DNA from: Bacillota bacterium
GTDB taxonomy: Bacteria; Bacillota; Clostridia; Oscillospirales; Oscillospiraceae
Reading direction: 5' to 3'
Assembly: GCA_021768085.1 (NCBI GenBank)
Contig: JAETOJ010000003.1
Coordinates: forward strand, 62,001 to 126,000
DNA length: 64,000 nucleotides
Under the pieces are notes generated by a model. That model saw nothing but the letters and a program-made list of their open reading frames with translations, was not told the origin of the DNA and did not search any database. The position numbers and the translations under genes are program-made. Positions 34,892 through 43,806 of the stretch are shown one piece after another (the first letter of the stretch is position 1; every line of letters begins with the position of its first letter).

Positions 34892-36208
34892 CTGGAATTT
34901 GCCCAATTCTGCGCCTGTGGCCCCTCGGGCTACGCCCAGCTCAAGCAGCGGGTAGACGCCTGCGCCCGACTGGGGCGTAGCTATGAGTTTGCGGCCTGCC
35001 GCCTACCCGCAGGCTGTCGCCCGGACAATGCCCAGCTGGGCTTCTGGCGACATGGGGAGGATTACCTGCTCTATTTCCGTCCCGGGGTGGCCTATGGCGG
35101 GACAGATCCTCGCCTGCGGGCCTTTTTTGACCGGGGGGCGGTCCAGCGCTACTCCGGCTTTGGGGCGCTGGCAGACTGTCTCCACGCCCTGGACGAAAAC
35201 GCTGCCGCCCTGCGCCCAGACGGCCTGCGGCCAGAGGAGCCCGACCTGCTGTCCCGTCTGCACCGGGAGCTGGGCAGCCGGGTTCTGGGTCAGGAGGAGG
35301 CAGTGGAGGCCGCCGCCTTCAAGCTGTGGAGTCATATCTCCAAACGAGAGCCCCTCCGGCCTCTTTCCCTCATCTTCTACGGCCCCACCGGCGTGGGCAA
35401 GTCAGAGCTGGGCAAAGCGGTGGCCCCCGCCCTGAACCACTGCCTGGGGGAGGAGCGCTACCACCTGGTATGGACAGAGCTGAACACCTTTACCCAGGCC
35501 CACTCCGTGTACCGGCTCACCGGCGCGCCGCCAGGATATGTGGGCTATGACGATACTCCTGTGCTGGAGGCGGTCCGGGACTGGCCTCACACAGTCTTTA
35601 TGTTCGACGAGCTGGACAAGGCCCACCCGGAGGTGCTGAAGGTGTTCATGTCCATTCTGGACGAGGGCCGGTGCGTCGCCCGCCGGGAGGACAAAACCGG
35701 TGAGCGGGAACTGGACTTCCGCCGCTGCGTCCTGCTGTTCACCACCAACACGGATCTGTCCTGCCGGGAGCGGCCCCAGCTGGGCTTCGCCCCCGACCAG
35801 CCTCGGCTGCCCCCCAGCCCCGGAGCGGCGGCCCCCGGCAGTCTGGCCCGGCGGATCTTCCAGGCAGACGAGGCGGCCCGACTGGCTTTGGCCCGCTCCG
35901 GCGTGCTGCGGGAGATTGCGGGCCGGTTCAGCGGACTCATCGGCTTCCAGCCTCTGAGCCAGACTGCCCGGGAGGCGGTCACCGCCCGTCAGATCGCCGC
36001 TCTGGGCCGGGAATACGGTCTGGAAATCGCCCAGGTAGATCCCACCCTGGCCCGGGCCCTCACCCCCCGAGACGCCCTCTCCCTGCGTTCCAGCGTGCCC
36101 ATGCTGGAGGGAGCCCTCACCCCCCTGTTCCTGGCCCACGCCCCTCTGGGCGGCCGCTCGCTCCGCCTGGAGGGGCCGCCGGAGCGCATGACACTGAGTC
36201 CCATATGA
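34892..36208 (+). CDS. Single-domain Clp-type AAA+ ATPase
   Basis: About 438 residues. The first about 130 residues are an unrecognised domain. Then comes one AAA+ module like the second domain of ClpA/B/C: LGQEEAVEAAAFKL, Walker A GPTGVGKSE (near 164), the pore-loop-like GAPPGYVGYDD, Walker B FMFDELDKAHPEV (near 236), sensor 1 LLFTTNTD and the arginine-finger position GRF. The usual C-terminal GAR sensor-2 motif is not clear (LRSSVPMLEGAL instead). No ClpP-binding loop was seen. It may remodel proteins; the substrate is unknown. The start is uncertain: CTG 34892 with a perfect ribosome site, or TTG 34859 without one. Confidence 0.75.
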   Translation: MEFAQFCACGPSGYAQLKQRVDACARLGRSYEFAACRLPAGCRPDNAQLGFWRHGEDYLLYFRPGVAYGGTDPRLRAFFDRGAVQRYSGFGALADCLHALDENAAALRPDGLRPEEPDLLSRLHRELGSRVLGQEEAVEAAAFKLWSHISKREPLRPLSLIFYGPTGVGKSELGKAVAPALNHCLGEERYHLVWTELNTFTQAHSVYRLTGAPPGYVGYDDTPVLEAVRDWPHTVFMFDELDKAHPEVLKVFMSILDEGRCVARREDKTGERELDFRRCVLLFTTNTDLSCRERPQLGFAPDQPRLPPSPGAAAPGSLARRIFQADEAARLALARSGVLREIAGRFSGLIGFQPLSQTAREAVTARQIAALGREYGLEIAQVDPTLARALTPRDALSLRSSVPMLEGALTPLFLAHAPLGGRSLRLEGPPERMTLSPI

Positions 36209-36213
36209 AGAAA

Positions 36214-36243
36214 GCCCCCGCCGGGAGTGATCCCGGCGGGGGC
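36214..36243. terminator. Terminator between the AAA+ gene and the Lys/Pro-tailed gene
   Basis: A perfect 13-bp stem (GCCCCCGCCGGGA, GTGA, TCCCGGCGGGGGC). The minus strand has TTTCTTC after it, so it serves best for the minus-strand gene, but it lies right after the AAA+ stop as well. Confidence 0.75.
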
Positions 36244-36268
36244 CGCATCGTTTCCATCGTGTGGGTAT

Positions 36269-37501
36269 TCAGGGCTTCGCGGATTCCGGCGCGCCGCTCT
36301 CGGGCGCTCCTGTGGCCGGTGCGGCCGGCTCAGGGGCGGCGGTCTCAGGCCCGCTCAGGTGCAGTGTGAACTCCAGCTCCACCAGCTCCCCGGTGTCGGC
36401 ATCCACCTGGTAGAGGTGCTCGCCGTCCACTCCCATCAGGTAGCTGCCCACAAAGCTGTAGGGCGCCACGCTGTCATAGATATTCAACCGGATATAGGCC
36501 GTATCGTCCACCATCTCCAGCACATCCTGTGGGAACACCTCGTAGTCCGCCATGGACGTGCCCGGCAGCCCCAGCTCCGCTGGGGTCATGGATCTGATCT
36601 GGTTCTCCGCCTGACGGATGCCCACAGACTGCCCGCCGGGCTGCTGCTCCGGTCGCGGGGATGTGACCTTGCCTTCCGCCTCGTCGGCGGTGACCACACA
36701 CTGGCCCTCCGACCAGGTGATGCGCACGGTGAGCACCATATCCGGGGCCTCGTCCACCGGTGGGGCCGATTCCTCCGGCGGTGGGGACTGGCTGGGCTCC
36801 GCTGAGCTGTCCGGAGCGGCGCTCTCCCCCTCCTTCGGCTCCCCGGTGGGGGCTGGGGTCGCCTCCACCTCCGGCTCCGGCTTGGGCAGATTCCGGGCCA
36901 GCAACACCATACCCTCCGCCGTGGTAAAGTCAGGGGCGTCCTTGAGGCGCACGAACTCCTCGTCCACAATGGAGAAGGGGGGATCCGCCGCCTTCAGCTG
37001 GCCCACATAGGTCTCCGCCGCCTTGCCCGCGTCGTTCAGATTGGTATAGGTATAGGTGATGGTTTTGGCCAGCACGGCCAGCGCCTCGCTCTCGTCCGCC
37101 TCCAGCGCCATGCCTGGGACGGACTCCTCCCCCACCTTCAGCTCCTCGGGCAGCTCCGGGGGCTTGGGCTCCTCCGTCGGCGTCGGTTCGGGATCCTGAT
37201 TGCCAAACCGAGGCATGATGACAAAGAACACCAGCGCCGCGGCCACCGCCGCCACCACCACCGGGATGAGGATAAACAGCAGGATGGGCTTTTTCTTCTG
37301 GGGCTGTTCCCCCTCCTGCCCCTCCTCGTTCTCCTCGCCCTGGGGAGGCGCACCCTTCCGAGGCTTCTTGGTGGGCTTTACCTTCTTGGGCGGCTTAGGC
37401 TTCTTCGCGGGCTTAGGTTTTTGGGGCGGCTTGGGCTTTTTGGCGGGCTTGGGTTTTTTCTCTTTGGGAGCCTTGGGCTCCTTGGATTTGCCAAAGGGCA
37501 T
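36269..37501 (-). CDS. Membrane protein with a Lys/Pro-repeat cytoplasmic tail
   Basis: 410 residues, no recognised family. Residues 1-50 are almost only Lys and Pro (KPKPPKKPKPAKKPK-like repeats). Residues about 73-97 form one membrane helix (ILLFILIPVVVAAVAAALVF). The outer part has an acidic/Pro linker, a mixed domain, a second Pro/Glu/Ser linker and a beta-type domain (YIRLNIYDSVAPYSFVGSYL). By the positive-inside rule the Lys-rich tail should be in the cytoplasm. It follows the FtsA-like gene by 28 bases and probably works with it. ATG follows AGAGGTGG. Confidence 0.6.
   Translation of the reverse strand: MPFGKSKEPKAPKEKKPKPAKKPKPPQKPKPAKKPKPPKKVKPTKKPRKGAPPQGEENEEGQEGEQPQKKKPILLFILIPVVVAAVAAALVFFVIMPRFGNQDPEPTPTEEPKPPELPEELKVGEESVPGMALEADESEALAVLAKTITYTYTNLNDAGKAAETYVGQLKAADPPFSIVDEEFVRLKDAPDFTTAEGMVLLARNLPKPEPEVEATPAPTGEPKEGESAAPDSSAEPSQSPPPEESAPPVDEAPDMVLTVRITWSEGQCVVTADEAEGKVTSPRPEQQPGGQSVGIRQAENQIRSMTPAELGLPGTSMADYEVFPQDVLEMVDDTAYIRLNIYDSVAPYSFVGSYLMGVDGEHLYQVDADTGELVELEFTLHLSGPETAAPEPAAPATGAPESGAPESAKP
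37352..37501 (-). repeat. Lys/Pro-coding repeat
   Basis: The N-terminal 50 codons repeat units such as AAGCCCAAGCCGCC with small changes. The unit copies differ by a few bases only, so copy number could vary between strains. Confidence 0.6.
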
Positions 37502-37529
37502 GGGAATACCACCTCTTGCGTTGTTTCAA

Positions 37530-39428
37530 TCAAACCAACATAATGCTAACCGAATCCTGCTCCTTGAGCTGATGCTGGAAGCCCCGCTCCTGACCGTTGA
37601 CCTCCAGGCGCACTGCCCGATCCAGGTTCTCGAAATCAATGCCGGAGTACTCCAGCAGATCCATCAGATAATAGGGCGCGCCGTTGTCCTTGATGGGCAG
37701 AGTTAGCGGCTCCCCGTTGAGGAGCAGGTGCAGCTCCCGCACGCCCTGGGCAGGGGCGGAAGGGGGCGCAGGCCGGACAGGGACGGGCTGGGGCGCGGGG
37801 GCCGAAACCGCCGGCGCAGCCTGTACCGGGGCGGCGGGGGCAGTCTGCCGCATGGTGAGAATCACGTCCCCCTGGCTCAGGCAGATATCCAGCGGAGCCT
37901 GGACGTTGTTCACCATTGCCGTACCATAGAAACCGGGACCCAGCAGCTCCCCCAGAGTGCGGTGGGCGTCCTCTCCGGCCCGGGCGGGGATAAAGTGGAT
38001 CTGATCCCCCGCGTGGATCACCGCGGACAGGGCGGCCTCCTCCCCATTCACCTCCAGCACCGCGGGCACCGCGGGCTCGCCCCGCAGCACCATCCGCTTG
38101 CCATCCACAGTGAGGGTTAGGCTCTTGCCCGTCTTTCCCACCATGTCGGCATAGCTGTAGCCGTTCATCAGCAGGATATCCCGCAGGGTCAGCACCCCGT
38201 TGCGGAACAGCTTGGCGCTCTGGCCGTTGAGCAGCACCACATAGCTGTCGTTCAGCAGGCCCAGCCCGGCGGAGATGGCGATGCCCAACGGGGTGGCATA
38301 CTCAGGCCGCTCCAGCTCCAGGCTGTCGGAGAAAGCGCTGAGGGCGAAGTTATTCCCCGCAATGGCCACCCGCTTCTCGTCCATCTCCAGCTTTGACGCC
38401 ACCCGCTCCCGCAGACCGGTCAGCTTGCTGCCGCCGCCCGCCAAGAACACGGCAGAGGGGGCAGTGTTGTTGACGCTCAAAATCTGCTTGGCGATGGCCT
38501 CCGCCAGCTTCTCCGTGGGCTCCTGGATGGCCTGGATGACCTCCGGGACCGCCACCCGCTCCTCCTGGCCCAGGATGTTCCGGCAGCGGATCAGCTCCTC
38601 CGACTCCCCCAGGGCCCGCTTGATCTCCTCGGCGGTCTTGAAGTCCACCAGGAAGGCGCGCATGATAGCCTCCGTCACCTCGTCCCCGGCCACGGTGGCC
38701 ATGGTGTAGCCCACCACGCTGCCGTCCCGGCACAGGGCAATATCGGTGGTACCCGCACCGATGTCCACCAGCGCCAGGTTCAGCAGCCGCAGCTCCGCCG
38801 GAATGGCGGCGTTCATGGCCGCGATGGGCTCCAGCGTCATGCTGGCCACCTGGAGATCCGCCGCCCGCATGGCGGCGTACAGGCTCTCCACCACTTCCCC
38901 GGGCAGGAAGGTGGCCACCACGTCGGCCTCCACCTTGCGTCCGGTGTGGTATTGCAGGTTGTTCAGGGGGTAATTGTCCAGCCGATACTGGGCCACAGTA
39001 TAGCCCACCAGGAACATCTGCCGCCGGGCCTCGCCGTCCCCCTGGAGGGCCTCCTCGGCGGCGGACACCGCCCCGGCCTCCAGCCGGCTGATCTCCTCCT
39101 GGTCAATGGACTGCTCCTCGGGCAGCTCCAGGGTGAAGGAGCCCACCTGGGTGCGCAGGGCCCGTCCAGCGGCGGCCACGCACACCCGCTCCAGACGTAC
39201 CCCCAGCCGATCCTCCAGCCGCTGGGTCACCGTTTTGGCCAGCCCGGCCACTTGCCGGATGTCGTCGATCTGGCCGTCCATCATGGCCCGCTTGCCGTGC
39301 TCGGCCAGCTCCACATCCAGCACCTTCAGCCGATCCCCCATGGGGCGGCCCACCACGCCCACCACGCTGCGCGTGCCGATATCCAGGGCGTAGATCAGAT
39401 CCTTGTCCTGCGCCGTTAATTCTGCCAT
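37530..39428 (-). CDS. FtsA-like (actin/Hsp70-fold) ATPase
   Basis: 632 residues. Residues about 10-400 have the FtsA/PilM fold: phosphate-1 ALDIGTRSVVGVVG, an SHS2-like insert (KRAMMDGQIDDIRQVAGLAK), phosphate-2 LVDIGAGTTDIAL and adenosine motif VFLAGGGSKLTGL. The last 230 residues are extra: a beta-rich domain, a Pro/Ala linker and a final small beta domain (LHLLLNGEPLTLPIKDNGAP). True FtsA is about 420 residues with a C-terminal membrane helix, which is missing here. So this is a paralogue. It is followed by a single-pass membrane protein, suggesting a cytoplasmic ATPase working under a membrane partner, as PilM does. Confidence 0.75.
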   Translation of the reverse strand: MAELTAQDKDLIYALDIGTRSVVGVVGRPMGDRLKVLDVELAEHGKRAMMDGQIDDIRQVAGLAKTVTQRLEDRLGVRLERVCVAAAGRALRTQVGSFTLELPEEQSIDQEEISRLEAGAVSAAEEALQGDGEARRQMFLVGYTVAQYRLDNYPLNNLQYHTGRKVEADVVATFLPGEVVESLYAAMRAADLQVASMTLEPIAAMNAAIPAELRLLNLALVDIGAGTTDIALCRDGSVVGYTMATVAGDEVTEAIMRAFLVDFKTAEEIKRALGESEELIRCRNILGQEERVAVPEVIQAIQEPTEKLAEAIAKQILSVNNTAPSAVFLAGGGSKLTGLRERVASKLEMDEKRVAIAGNNFALSAFSDSLELERPEYATPLGIAISAGLGLLNDSYVVLLNGQSAKLFRNGVLTLRDILLMNGYSYADMVGKTGKSLTLTVDGKRMVLRGEPAVPAVLEVNGEEAALSAVIHAGDQIHFIPARAGEDAHRTLGELLGPGFYGTAMVNNVQAPLDICLSQGDVILTMRQTAPAAPVQAAPAVSAPAPQPVPVRPAPPSAPAQGVRELHLLLNGEPLTLPIKDNGAPYYLMDLLEYSGIDFENLDRAVRLEVNGQERGFQHQLKEQDSVSIMLV

Positions 39429-39497
39429 GGGGCCATCCTCCCTGTTTCATGGTTTTGTCTCTGTCCGGGCCGGCCGGTCACAGCCCGCATAAGAGAA

Positions 39498-39528
39498 GCC
39501 AGGAGGCGGCAAGCTGCCGCCTCCTGGC
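39498..39528 (-). terminator. Hairpin after the chemoreceptor gene
   Basis: A 14-bp perfect stem (GCCAGGAGGCGGCA, AGC, TGCCGCCTCCTGGC) followed on the minus strand by TTCTCTT. Confidence 0.7.
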
Positions 39529-39542
39529 AACCCTCGTGATCT

Positions 39543-41327
39543 TTAATACTTGCTGAACACGCTGGACGCGGAAGTGTCGTGGCTGGGCGCGGTGTCGTAG
39601 CTCTCCTCATAGGAGGGAGCAGCGGCGCTGTAGGCGGGCTGAGCCGCACCGGCATACCCGTCCTGGCGCAGCTTGAAGCGGGACAGCAGCTCCTTCATCA
39701 GGGCGGCCTGGCTGGACAGCTCCTCGCTGGCGGCGGCGGACTCCTCGCTGGTGGCGGAGTTGGTCTGCACCACGCTGGAGATCTGGTCGATGCCCTCGGT
39801 CACCTGAGCGATGGCCTCGGATTCCTCCTCGGCGGCCTTGGTGATCTCCTCCACGGCGGCCACCACCATACCGGCGCGCTCGCCGGTGATCTGGAGGGAC
39901 TCAGATACCTTCTTGACGATATCGTTGCCGTCCTTCACGGAGTTGATGGAGCGGTCGATGAGATCCTTGGTGGCCTTGGCGGCCTGATCGGACTTGGAGG
40001 CCAGGTTGCGCACCTCGTCGGCCACCACGGCAAAGCCCTTGCCGGCGCTGCCCGCCCGGGCGGCCTCCACGGCGGCGTTCAGGGCCAGGATGTTGGTCTG
40101 GAAGGCGATGTTCTCGATGGTGTCGATGATCTTGCCAATCTCCTCGGAGGACTCGGAGATCTTCTCCATAGCGGCCACCATCTGCTGCATATACTGGGAG
40201 CTCTCGTTCAGGCTCTGGCCGGCGTCCTGGGAGTGGGAGGCGGCCTGTTCGCTGTTCTCGGCGTTCTTGCGGGCGTTGTTGGAGATCTCCGCGATGGTGG
40301 CGGACAGCTCCTCCACGGCGCTGGCCTGCTCGGTGGCGCCCTGGGCCAGGGACTGGGCCCCGGTGGACACCTGCTCCGCGCCGGCGGAGACCTGCTCCGC
40401 GCTCTGGTTGATCTGGGTCAGGGCGTCGCTCAGGCCGCGGTTGATGGCCCGCACGGAGGTGAGGATGCTGCTCAGAGCGCCCACATAAATGCTGGCATCC
40501 TTGGAGCGCACGTCGAAGTTGCCGTTGCCCATCTCCTCCAGCAGGCGGCAGGTGTCGCTGATGCACTCGCCCAGCACGTTCTGGCTGGTGCGCAGGGCGT
40601 CGCACATCTCGCCCAGCTCGCTGGTGCTGTGGTAGTCCACGGGGATGTCCAGCTTGCCCTGGCTGAAGCCCTCCAGGGCGTTATGTACCTGCTGGGCGGG
40701 GACGGTGATGGACTTGATGATGATCAGGGCGATGCGCAGCACGATAATGGTGGCGATCACCATCACGGCCAGGATGACAACCAGAGCGATATTGGACACC
40801 AGATCCTGCTGCTTGATGATAGCTTCCTCGGCGTCCGAGATCTCCTGGGCCAGCTGGTTGCCGGCGTCGGCCATCTGGTTCAGCACCGGGGTGCAGTCCG
40901 ACACGATCAGCAGCGCGGCCTGATCCTGATCGTTGCGGGTGACGGAGGCAATGGCCTGCGCCTCCTTAATCCAGCTGTTGGCCAGCGTGGTGAACTTATC
41001 CAGGGAGGTCTTGTCCTCCAGGGGATACATACTGGTCAGCTGCTGCAGATCCTGCTCCAGCTCGGTGATCTTCGCCGCGGTGTTGTCCAGGCTGCTGGTC
41101 TGGCCGGACAGCACGGCGTCCCGCAGGTTGCGGGCGGCGATGTTATAGTCGATCCGGCTCTGGGACACCATGTTATTGGCCCCTACATAGCGATCCAAAA
41201 TATTGTTGTACTGGTTCTTCTGCACGTTCATCAGGATGAGCGAAGCGACGATGATCGCCACGGAAATCACGATGGTGACTCCGAACCCCAAAATCAGGCT
41301 CTTTTTGATCTTCATGTTTTTGATCAT
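39543..41327 (-). CDS. Methyl-accepting chemotaxis protein
   Basis: 594 residues. A membrane helix at about 10-32 ([20 protein letters not shown]), a 4-helix-bundle sensor (about 33-185), a second helix ([20 protein letters not shown]), HAMP, then the signalling domain with the invariant hairpin tip [20 protein letters not shown]. The C-terminus (Tyr/Ser/Ala-rich tail) has no CheR-tether pentapeptide. The ligand is unknown. The start ATG 41327 is preceded by AGGAAAGAG; the frame is open to 41456 but overlaps the ABC gene. The only chemoreceptor in the window. Confidence 0.93.
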   Translation of the reverse strand: MIKNMKIKKSLILGFGVTIVISVAIIVASLILMNVQKNQYNNILDRYVGANNMVSQSRIDYNIAARNLRDAVLSGQTSSLDNTAAKITELEQDLQQLTSMYPLEDKTSLDKFTTLANSWIKEAQAIASVTRNDQDQAALLIVSDCTPVLNQMADAGNQLAQEISDAEEAIIKQQDLVSNIALVVILAVMVIATIIVLRIALIIIKSITVPAQQVHNALEGFSQGKLDIPVDYHSTSELGEMCDALRTSQNVLGECISDTCRLLEEMGNGNFDVRSKDASIYVGALSSILTSVRAINRGLSDALTQINQSAEQVSAGAEQVSTGAQSLAQGATEQASAVEELSATIAEISNNARKNAENSEQAASHSQDAGQSLNESSQYMQQMVAAMEKISESSEEIGKIIDTIENIAFQTNILALNAAVEAARAGSAGKGFAVVADEVRNLASKSDQAAKATKDLIDRSINSVKDGNDIVKKVSESLQITGERAGMVVAAVEEITKAAEEESEAIAQVTEGIDQISSVVQTNSATSEESAAASEELSSQAALMKELLSRFKLRQDGYAGAAQPAYSAAAPSYEESYDTAPSHDTSASSVFSKY

Positions 41328-41367
41328 GGACTCTTTCCTCCTAATTTTCTTGACTGTGATTTCTATA

Positions 41368-42138
41368 TCAAATCGGCTCCGAACTTGGAAGGGAGGAAAT
41401 TCTTTTCTCCCGCTCCAGAACGTCCCCGTATTTTCCCTTCTGCACGTCCCCCACAATCCGGCCGGCGGACATGGTGATCACCCTGCGGCGGAGTATGTTC
41501 ACATACTGGCTGTCATGGGTGGCCATCACCACCGTGGTGCCCCTGCGGTTGATGTCGTTGAGCAGGTGCAGGGTGTCCCAGATGCAGTCGTCGTCCAGAT
41601 TGGCGGTGATCTCGTCCAGCACCAGGATGGGTGGGCTGGCGATCAACGCTCGGGCCAGCTCCACCCGGCGACACTCCCCGATGGACAGCTCCACGGGGTA
41701 TTTCTTTTCCACGCCCCTCAGCCCCACCAGGCCCAGCACCTTCTTGATCCGCAGATCCACCAGCCGAGGGTTCTCCCGGCCAAAGGCAATCTTCACAGCC
41801 AGGGCCAGATTTTCTCCAATCGTTTTTTTCCGAATCAGGGTGGGATCCTGCCAGATCTTACCGAACATCATGGCCGCCCGATTCCGGCTGAGCTTCAGCA
41901 TCCAGCTCAGCTCCTTCTGATCCAGGGACACCTTGCCCTGATTGGGCTTCGTCTCCCCGGTGATCAGGCGCAACAGGGTGCTTTTCCCGGAGCCGCTGGC
42001 GCCCACCACAAAGACAAATTCGCCCTGCCGGATGGTGAGGTTCACCTCCTCCACACCCATATCGATATGTATCGGGCCCTTCCGTCGGCGCTTTGGCTTA
42101 TAGAATTTTGACACATTTTCCAGTTCAATCGTGGGCAT
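41368..42138 (-). CDS. FtsE-like ABC ATPase
   Basis: 256 residues. Walker [10 protein letters not shown] (46-54), Walker [13 protein letters not shown] and the His of ATHD are intact. The signature is [15 protein letters not shown] instead of the usual LSGGEQ. Overall pattern ([20 protein letters not shown]) is closest to FtsE. No FtsX or other permease is next to it, and the last about 30 residues are a basic/Ser tail. It lies just upstream of the chemoreceptor. Role unknown: either an FtsE paralogue or a regulatory ATPase. Confidence 0.75.
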   Translation of the reverse strand: MPTIELENVSKFYKPKRRRKGPIHIDMGVEEVNLTIRQGEFVFVVGASGSGKSTLLRLITGETKPNQGKVSLDQKELSWMLKLSRNRAAMMFGKIWQDPTLIRKKTIGENLALAVKIAFGRENPRLVDLRIKKVLGLVGLRGVEKKYPVELSIGECRRVELARALIASPPILVLDEITANLDDDCIWDTLHLLNDINRRGTTVVMATHDSQYVNILRRRVITMSAGRIVGDVQKGKYGDVLEREKRISSLPSSEPI

Positions 42139-42187
42139 ACGCTACTCCCCAACTGTGGGCAAAATTGGCCGGGCCATATACTTCCCA

Positions 42188-42215
42188 TTGAAAAAGGCGA
42201 AACTTCTGATATAAT
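42188..42215 (+). promoter_or_regulatory. Promoter of the C39-like gene
   Basis: TTGAAA (42188-42193), 16 bases, TATAAT (42210-42215). The leader is about 140 bases. Confidence 0.7.
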
Positions 42216-42267
42216 AACATCATGTGGCCCCTGTGAACCGGCTGCTCCCTTCAAAAGGCCAACCAAT

Positions 42268-42296
42268 ATTATAGCACGGATTTCTTCCAGATGGAA
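42268..42296 (-). promoter_or_regulatory. Candidate promoter of the ABC gene
   Basis: On the minus strand a perfect TATAAT -10 (plus-strand 42268-42273) with a weak TTCCAT -35 at 17 bases. Its transcript would overlap the opposing one by some 45 bases because the two promoters face each other. Confidence 0.45.
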
Positions 42297-42362
42297 GGGC
42301 CTTTAATGTCTTTTTTTCGCCCGGACGGGTGGAATTGATTCCCATCGAAAGGAGGTGGCACA

Positions 42363-43301
42363 ATGCGGCGCACCTTTGTCATCCGACACACCAAGCGGAA
42401 TATCGTGCTGGCCTCCCTGCTGGCCCTGCTGTGCATCAGCGCGGCAGAACTCACCGCCTGTCGTTACTTCGAGCCGGAGATCTATGAACGCATCGTCTCC
42501 CCCGTGCGGTACGCCGCCGGGGTGGTGGTGGACACGGGCAAAGCCGGTCTGGACGCCGCCGCCCAATTCTGCCGGGACACGGCGGATAGTCTCTCCCAAT
42601 TCGCCTCGGACACGGCAGCCCAGGCCGCCGCTTTCTGGGAGGAGCTCACCGCTCCAAAGGATGTCCCCCACAGGTACCGCCCGCCGTCCCGCGGTGATCC
42701 CGACGCCTCCGCCGAGCCCACCGAGCCCCCCATTACCGAGCTGCGGCGGGAGGGAAACCGAGAAATTCTCACCGGCGGCGTGGTGGATATCGTGTACTAC
42801 TGCCAGTCCGCGGCGGAGTGGGCGGATCAGCCCTACGGAACTGACACCATCGGGCCCTACGGCTGCGGCCCCACGGTTATGGCCATAGCGGTAGCCAGCC
42901 TGACGGATATACCCGCCGACCCGGTCTCCATGGCAGCCTGGGCCGTAGCCAACGGTCACTGGGCCCGCAAGGGCGGTTCCCGCCATTCCATCATCCAAGG
43001 CGCGGCGGCAGGCTTCGGCATTGAGGCCGCCTCCTTCCCCTCCCGGGAGGTGGCGGATCTGACGGCCGCCCTGCGGCAAGGGAAGCTGCTGGTGGCCCTG
43101 GTGGGCCCCGGCCACTTCACCGACGGCGGACACTTTATCCTCCTCCGGGGGGTCACCGACTCCGGTGAGGTGCTGGTGGCAGACCCCAACAGCCCAGAGC
43201 GCAGCCTGATGCTCTGGGATCCTCAGCTCATCCTGGATGAGCTGTCCTCCGCCCGGGATAACGGCGCGCCTCTCTGGGTGCTATCCCTACCCGGTACTTA
43301 A
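42363..43301 (+). CDS. C39-like cysteine peptidase family protein
   Basis: 312 residues. A membrane anchor or signal helix lies at about 14-33 (IVLASLLALLCISAAELTAC). An Ala/Asp-rich helical stretch follows, then a C39_2-type fold from about 135: VDIVYYCQ, YGCGPTVMA (candidate nucleophile Cys), GGHFILLRGV (candidate His) and VADPNSPE. Family members cleave peptides or act in cell-wall-linked processing outside the membrane. The Cys-His pair is present, so activity is plausible. ATG 42363 follows AAAGGAGGT. Monocistronic. Confidence 0.75.
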   Translation: MRRTFVIRHTKRNIVLASLLALLCISAAELTACRYFEPEIYERIVSPVRYAAGVVVDTGKAGLDAAAQFCRDTADSLSQFASDTAAQAAAFWEELTAPKDVPHRYRPPSRGDPDASAEPTEPPITELRREGNREILTGGVVDIVYYCQSAAEWADQPYGTDTIGPYGCGPTVMAIAVASLTDIPADPVSMAAWAVANGHWARKGGSRHSIIQGAAAGFGIEAASFPSREVADLTAALRQGKLLVALVGPGHFTDGGHFILLRGVTDSGEVLVADPNSPERSLMLWDPQLILDELSSARDNGAPLWVLSLPGT

Positions 43302-43314
43302 ATCTTTTCACGGA

Positions 43315-43344
43315 ATATCGGCCCGGCGTCCACCGGGCCGATAT
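43315..43344 (+). terminator. First hairpin after the C39-like gene
   Basis: 12-bp stem ATATCGGCCCGG, CGTCCA, CCGGGCCGATAT. No T-run of its own; it precedes a stronger hairpin. Confidence 0.6.
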
Positions 43345-43349
43345 GTTCG

Positions 43350-43390
43350 CCTGCGCGCCCCCCCTTTCGGCAGGGCGCGCAGGTTTCTTT
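43350..43390 (+). terminator. Second hairpin with T-run
   Basis: 11-bp stem CCTGCGCGCCC ... GGGCGCGCAGG followed by TTTCTTTT. It separates the C39-like gene from the convergent fliT-like gene. Confidence 0.8.
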
Positions 43391-43806
43391 TATCCCTGCA
43401 AACCGTTGGGCTGGGAGGCAGTATTACCCCGCCCCAGCCGCTGGTTCAGAACCTTGTCCAGCTCTATAATCTGATTGAGCCGGCGGCGGTTGGCCGCCAC
43501 CTGTTCACATAGCATCTGCTGGGTTCGTTCTCCCGGCTGGGGCGGAGGGCCGCCGTTCAGCAGGGCGGCCAGATCGGCGGCCTCCTCTGTGTCGTGGAGC
43601 GCCTCCAGCTGCTCCCGGACGGCCTGATCCGCAGCCTGGAGCTTTCCCAACGGCTCCTCCCGCATGGCCACCAGCATCTGCATACTCACCTGGTCGTTGC
43701 GGTCGATGGCCTGCCCCAGCTGCCGGGTCAGATCCTCCAGCTCGTTGAGCAGGTTGCCCGTCCGCTTCATCTGCACCAGGGCGTCCATTACCGTTTTCTC
43801 CGTCAT
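43390..43806 (-). CDS. FliT/FlgN-like helical protein
   Basis: 138 residues, helical (LVQMKRTGNLLNELEDLTRQ, VREQLEALHDTEEAADLAAL, NRRRLNQIIELDKVLNQRL). The ATG overlaps the end of fliS by four bases. The position after fliD-fliS is that of fliT, the FliD chaperone. Sequence alone does not prove it, since FliT-like proteins are very variable. Confidence 0.55.
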   Translation of the reverse strand: MTEKTVMDALVQMKRTGNLLNELEDLTRQLGQAIDRNDQVSMQMLVAMREEPLGKLQAADQAVREQLEALHDTEEAADLAALLNGGPPPQPGERTQQMLCEQVAANRRRLNQIIELDKVLNQRLGRGNTASQPNGLQG

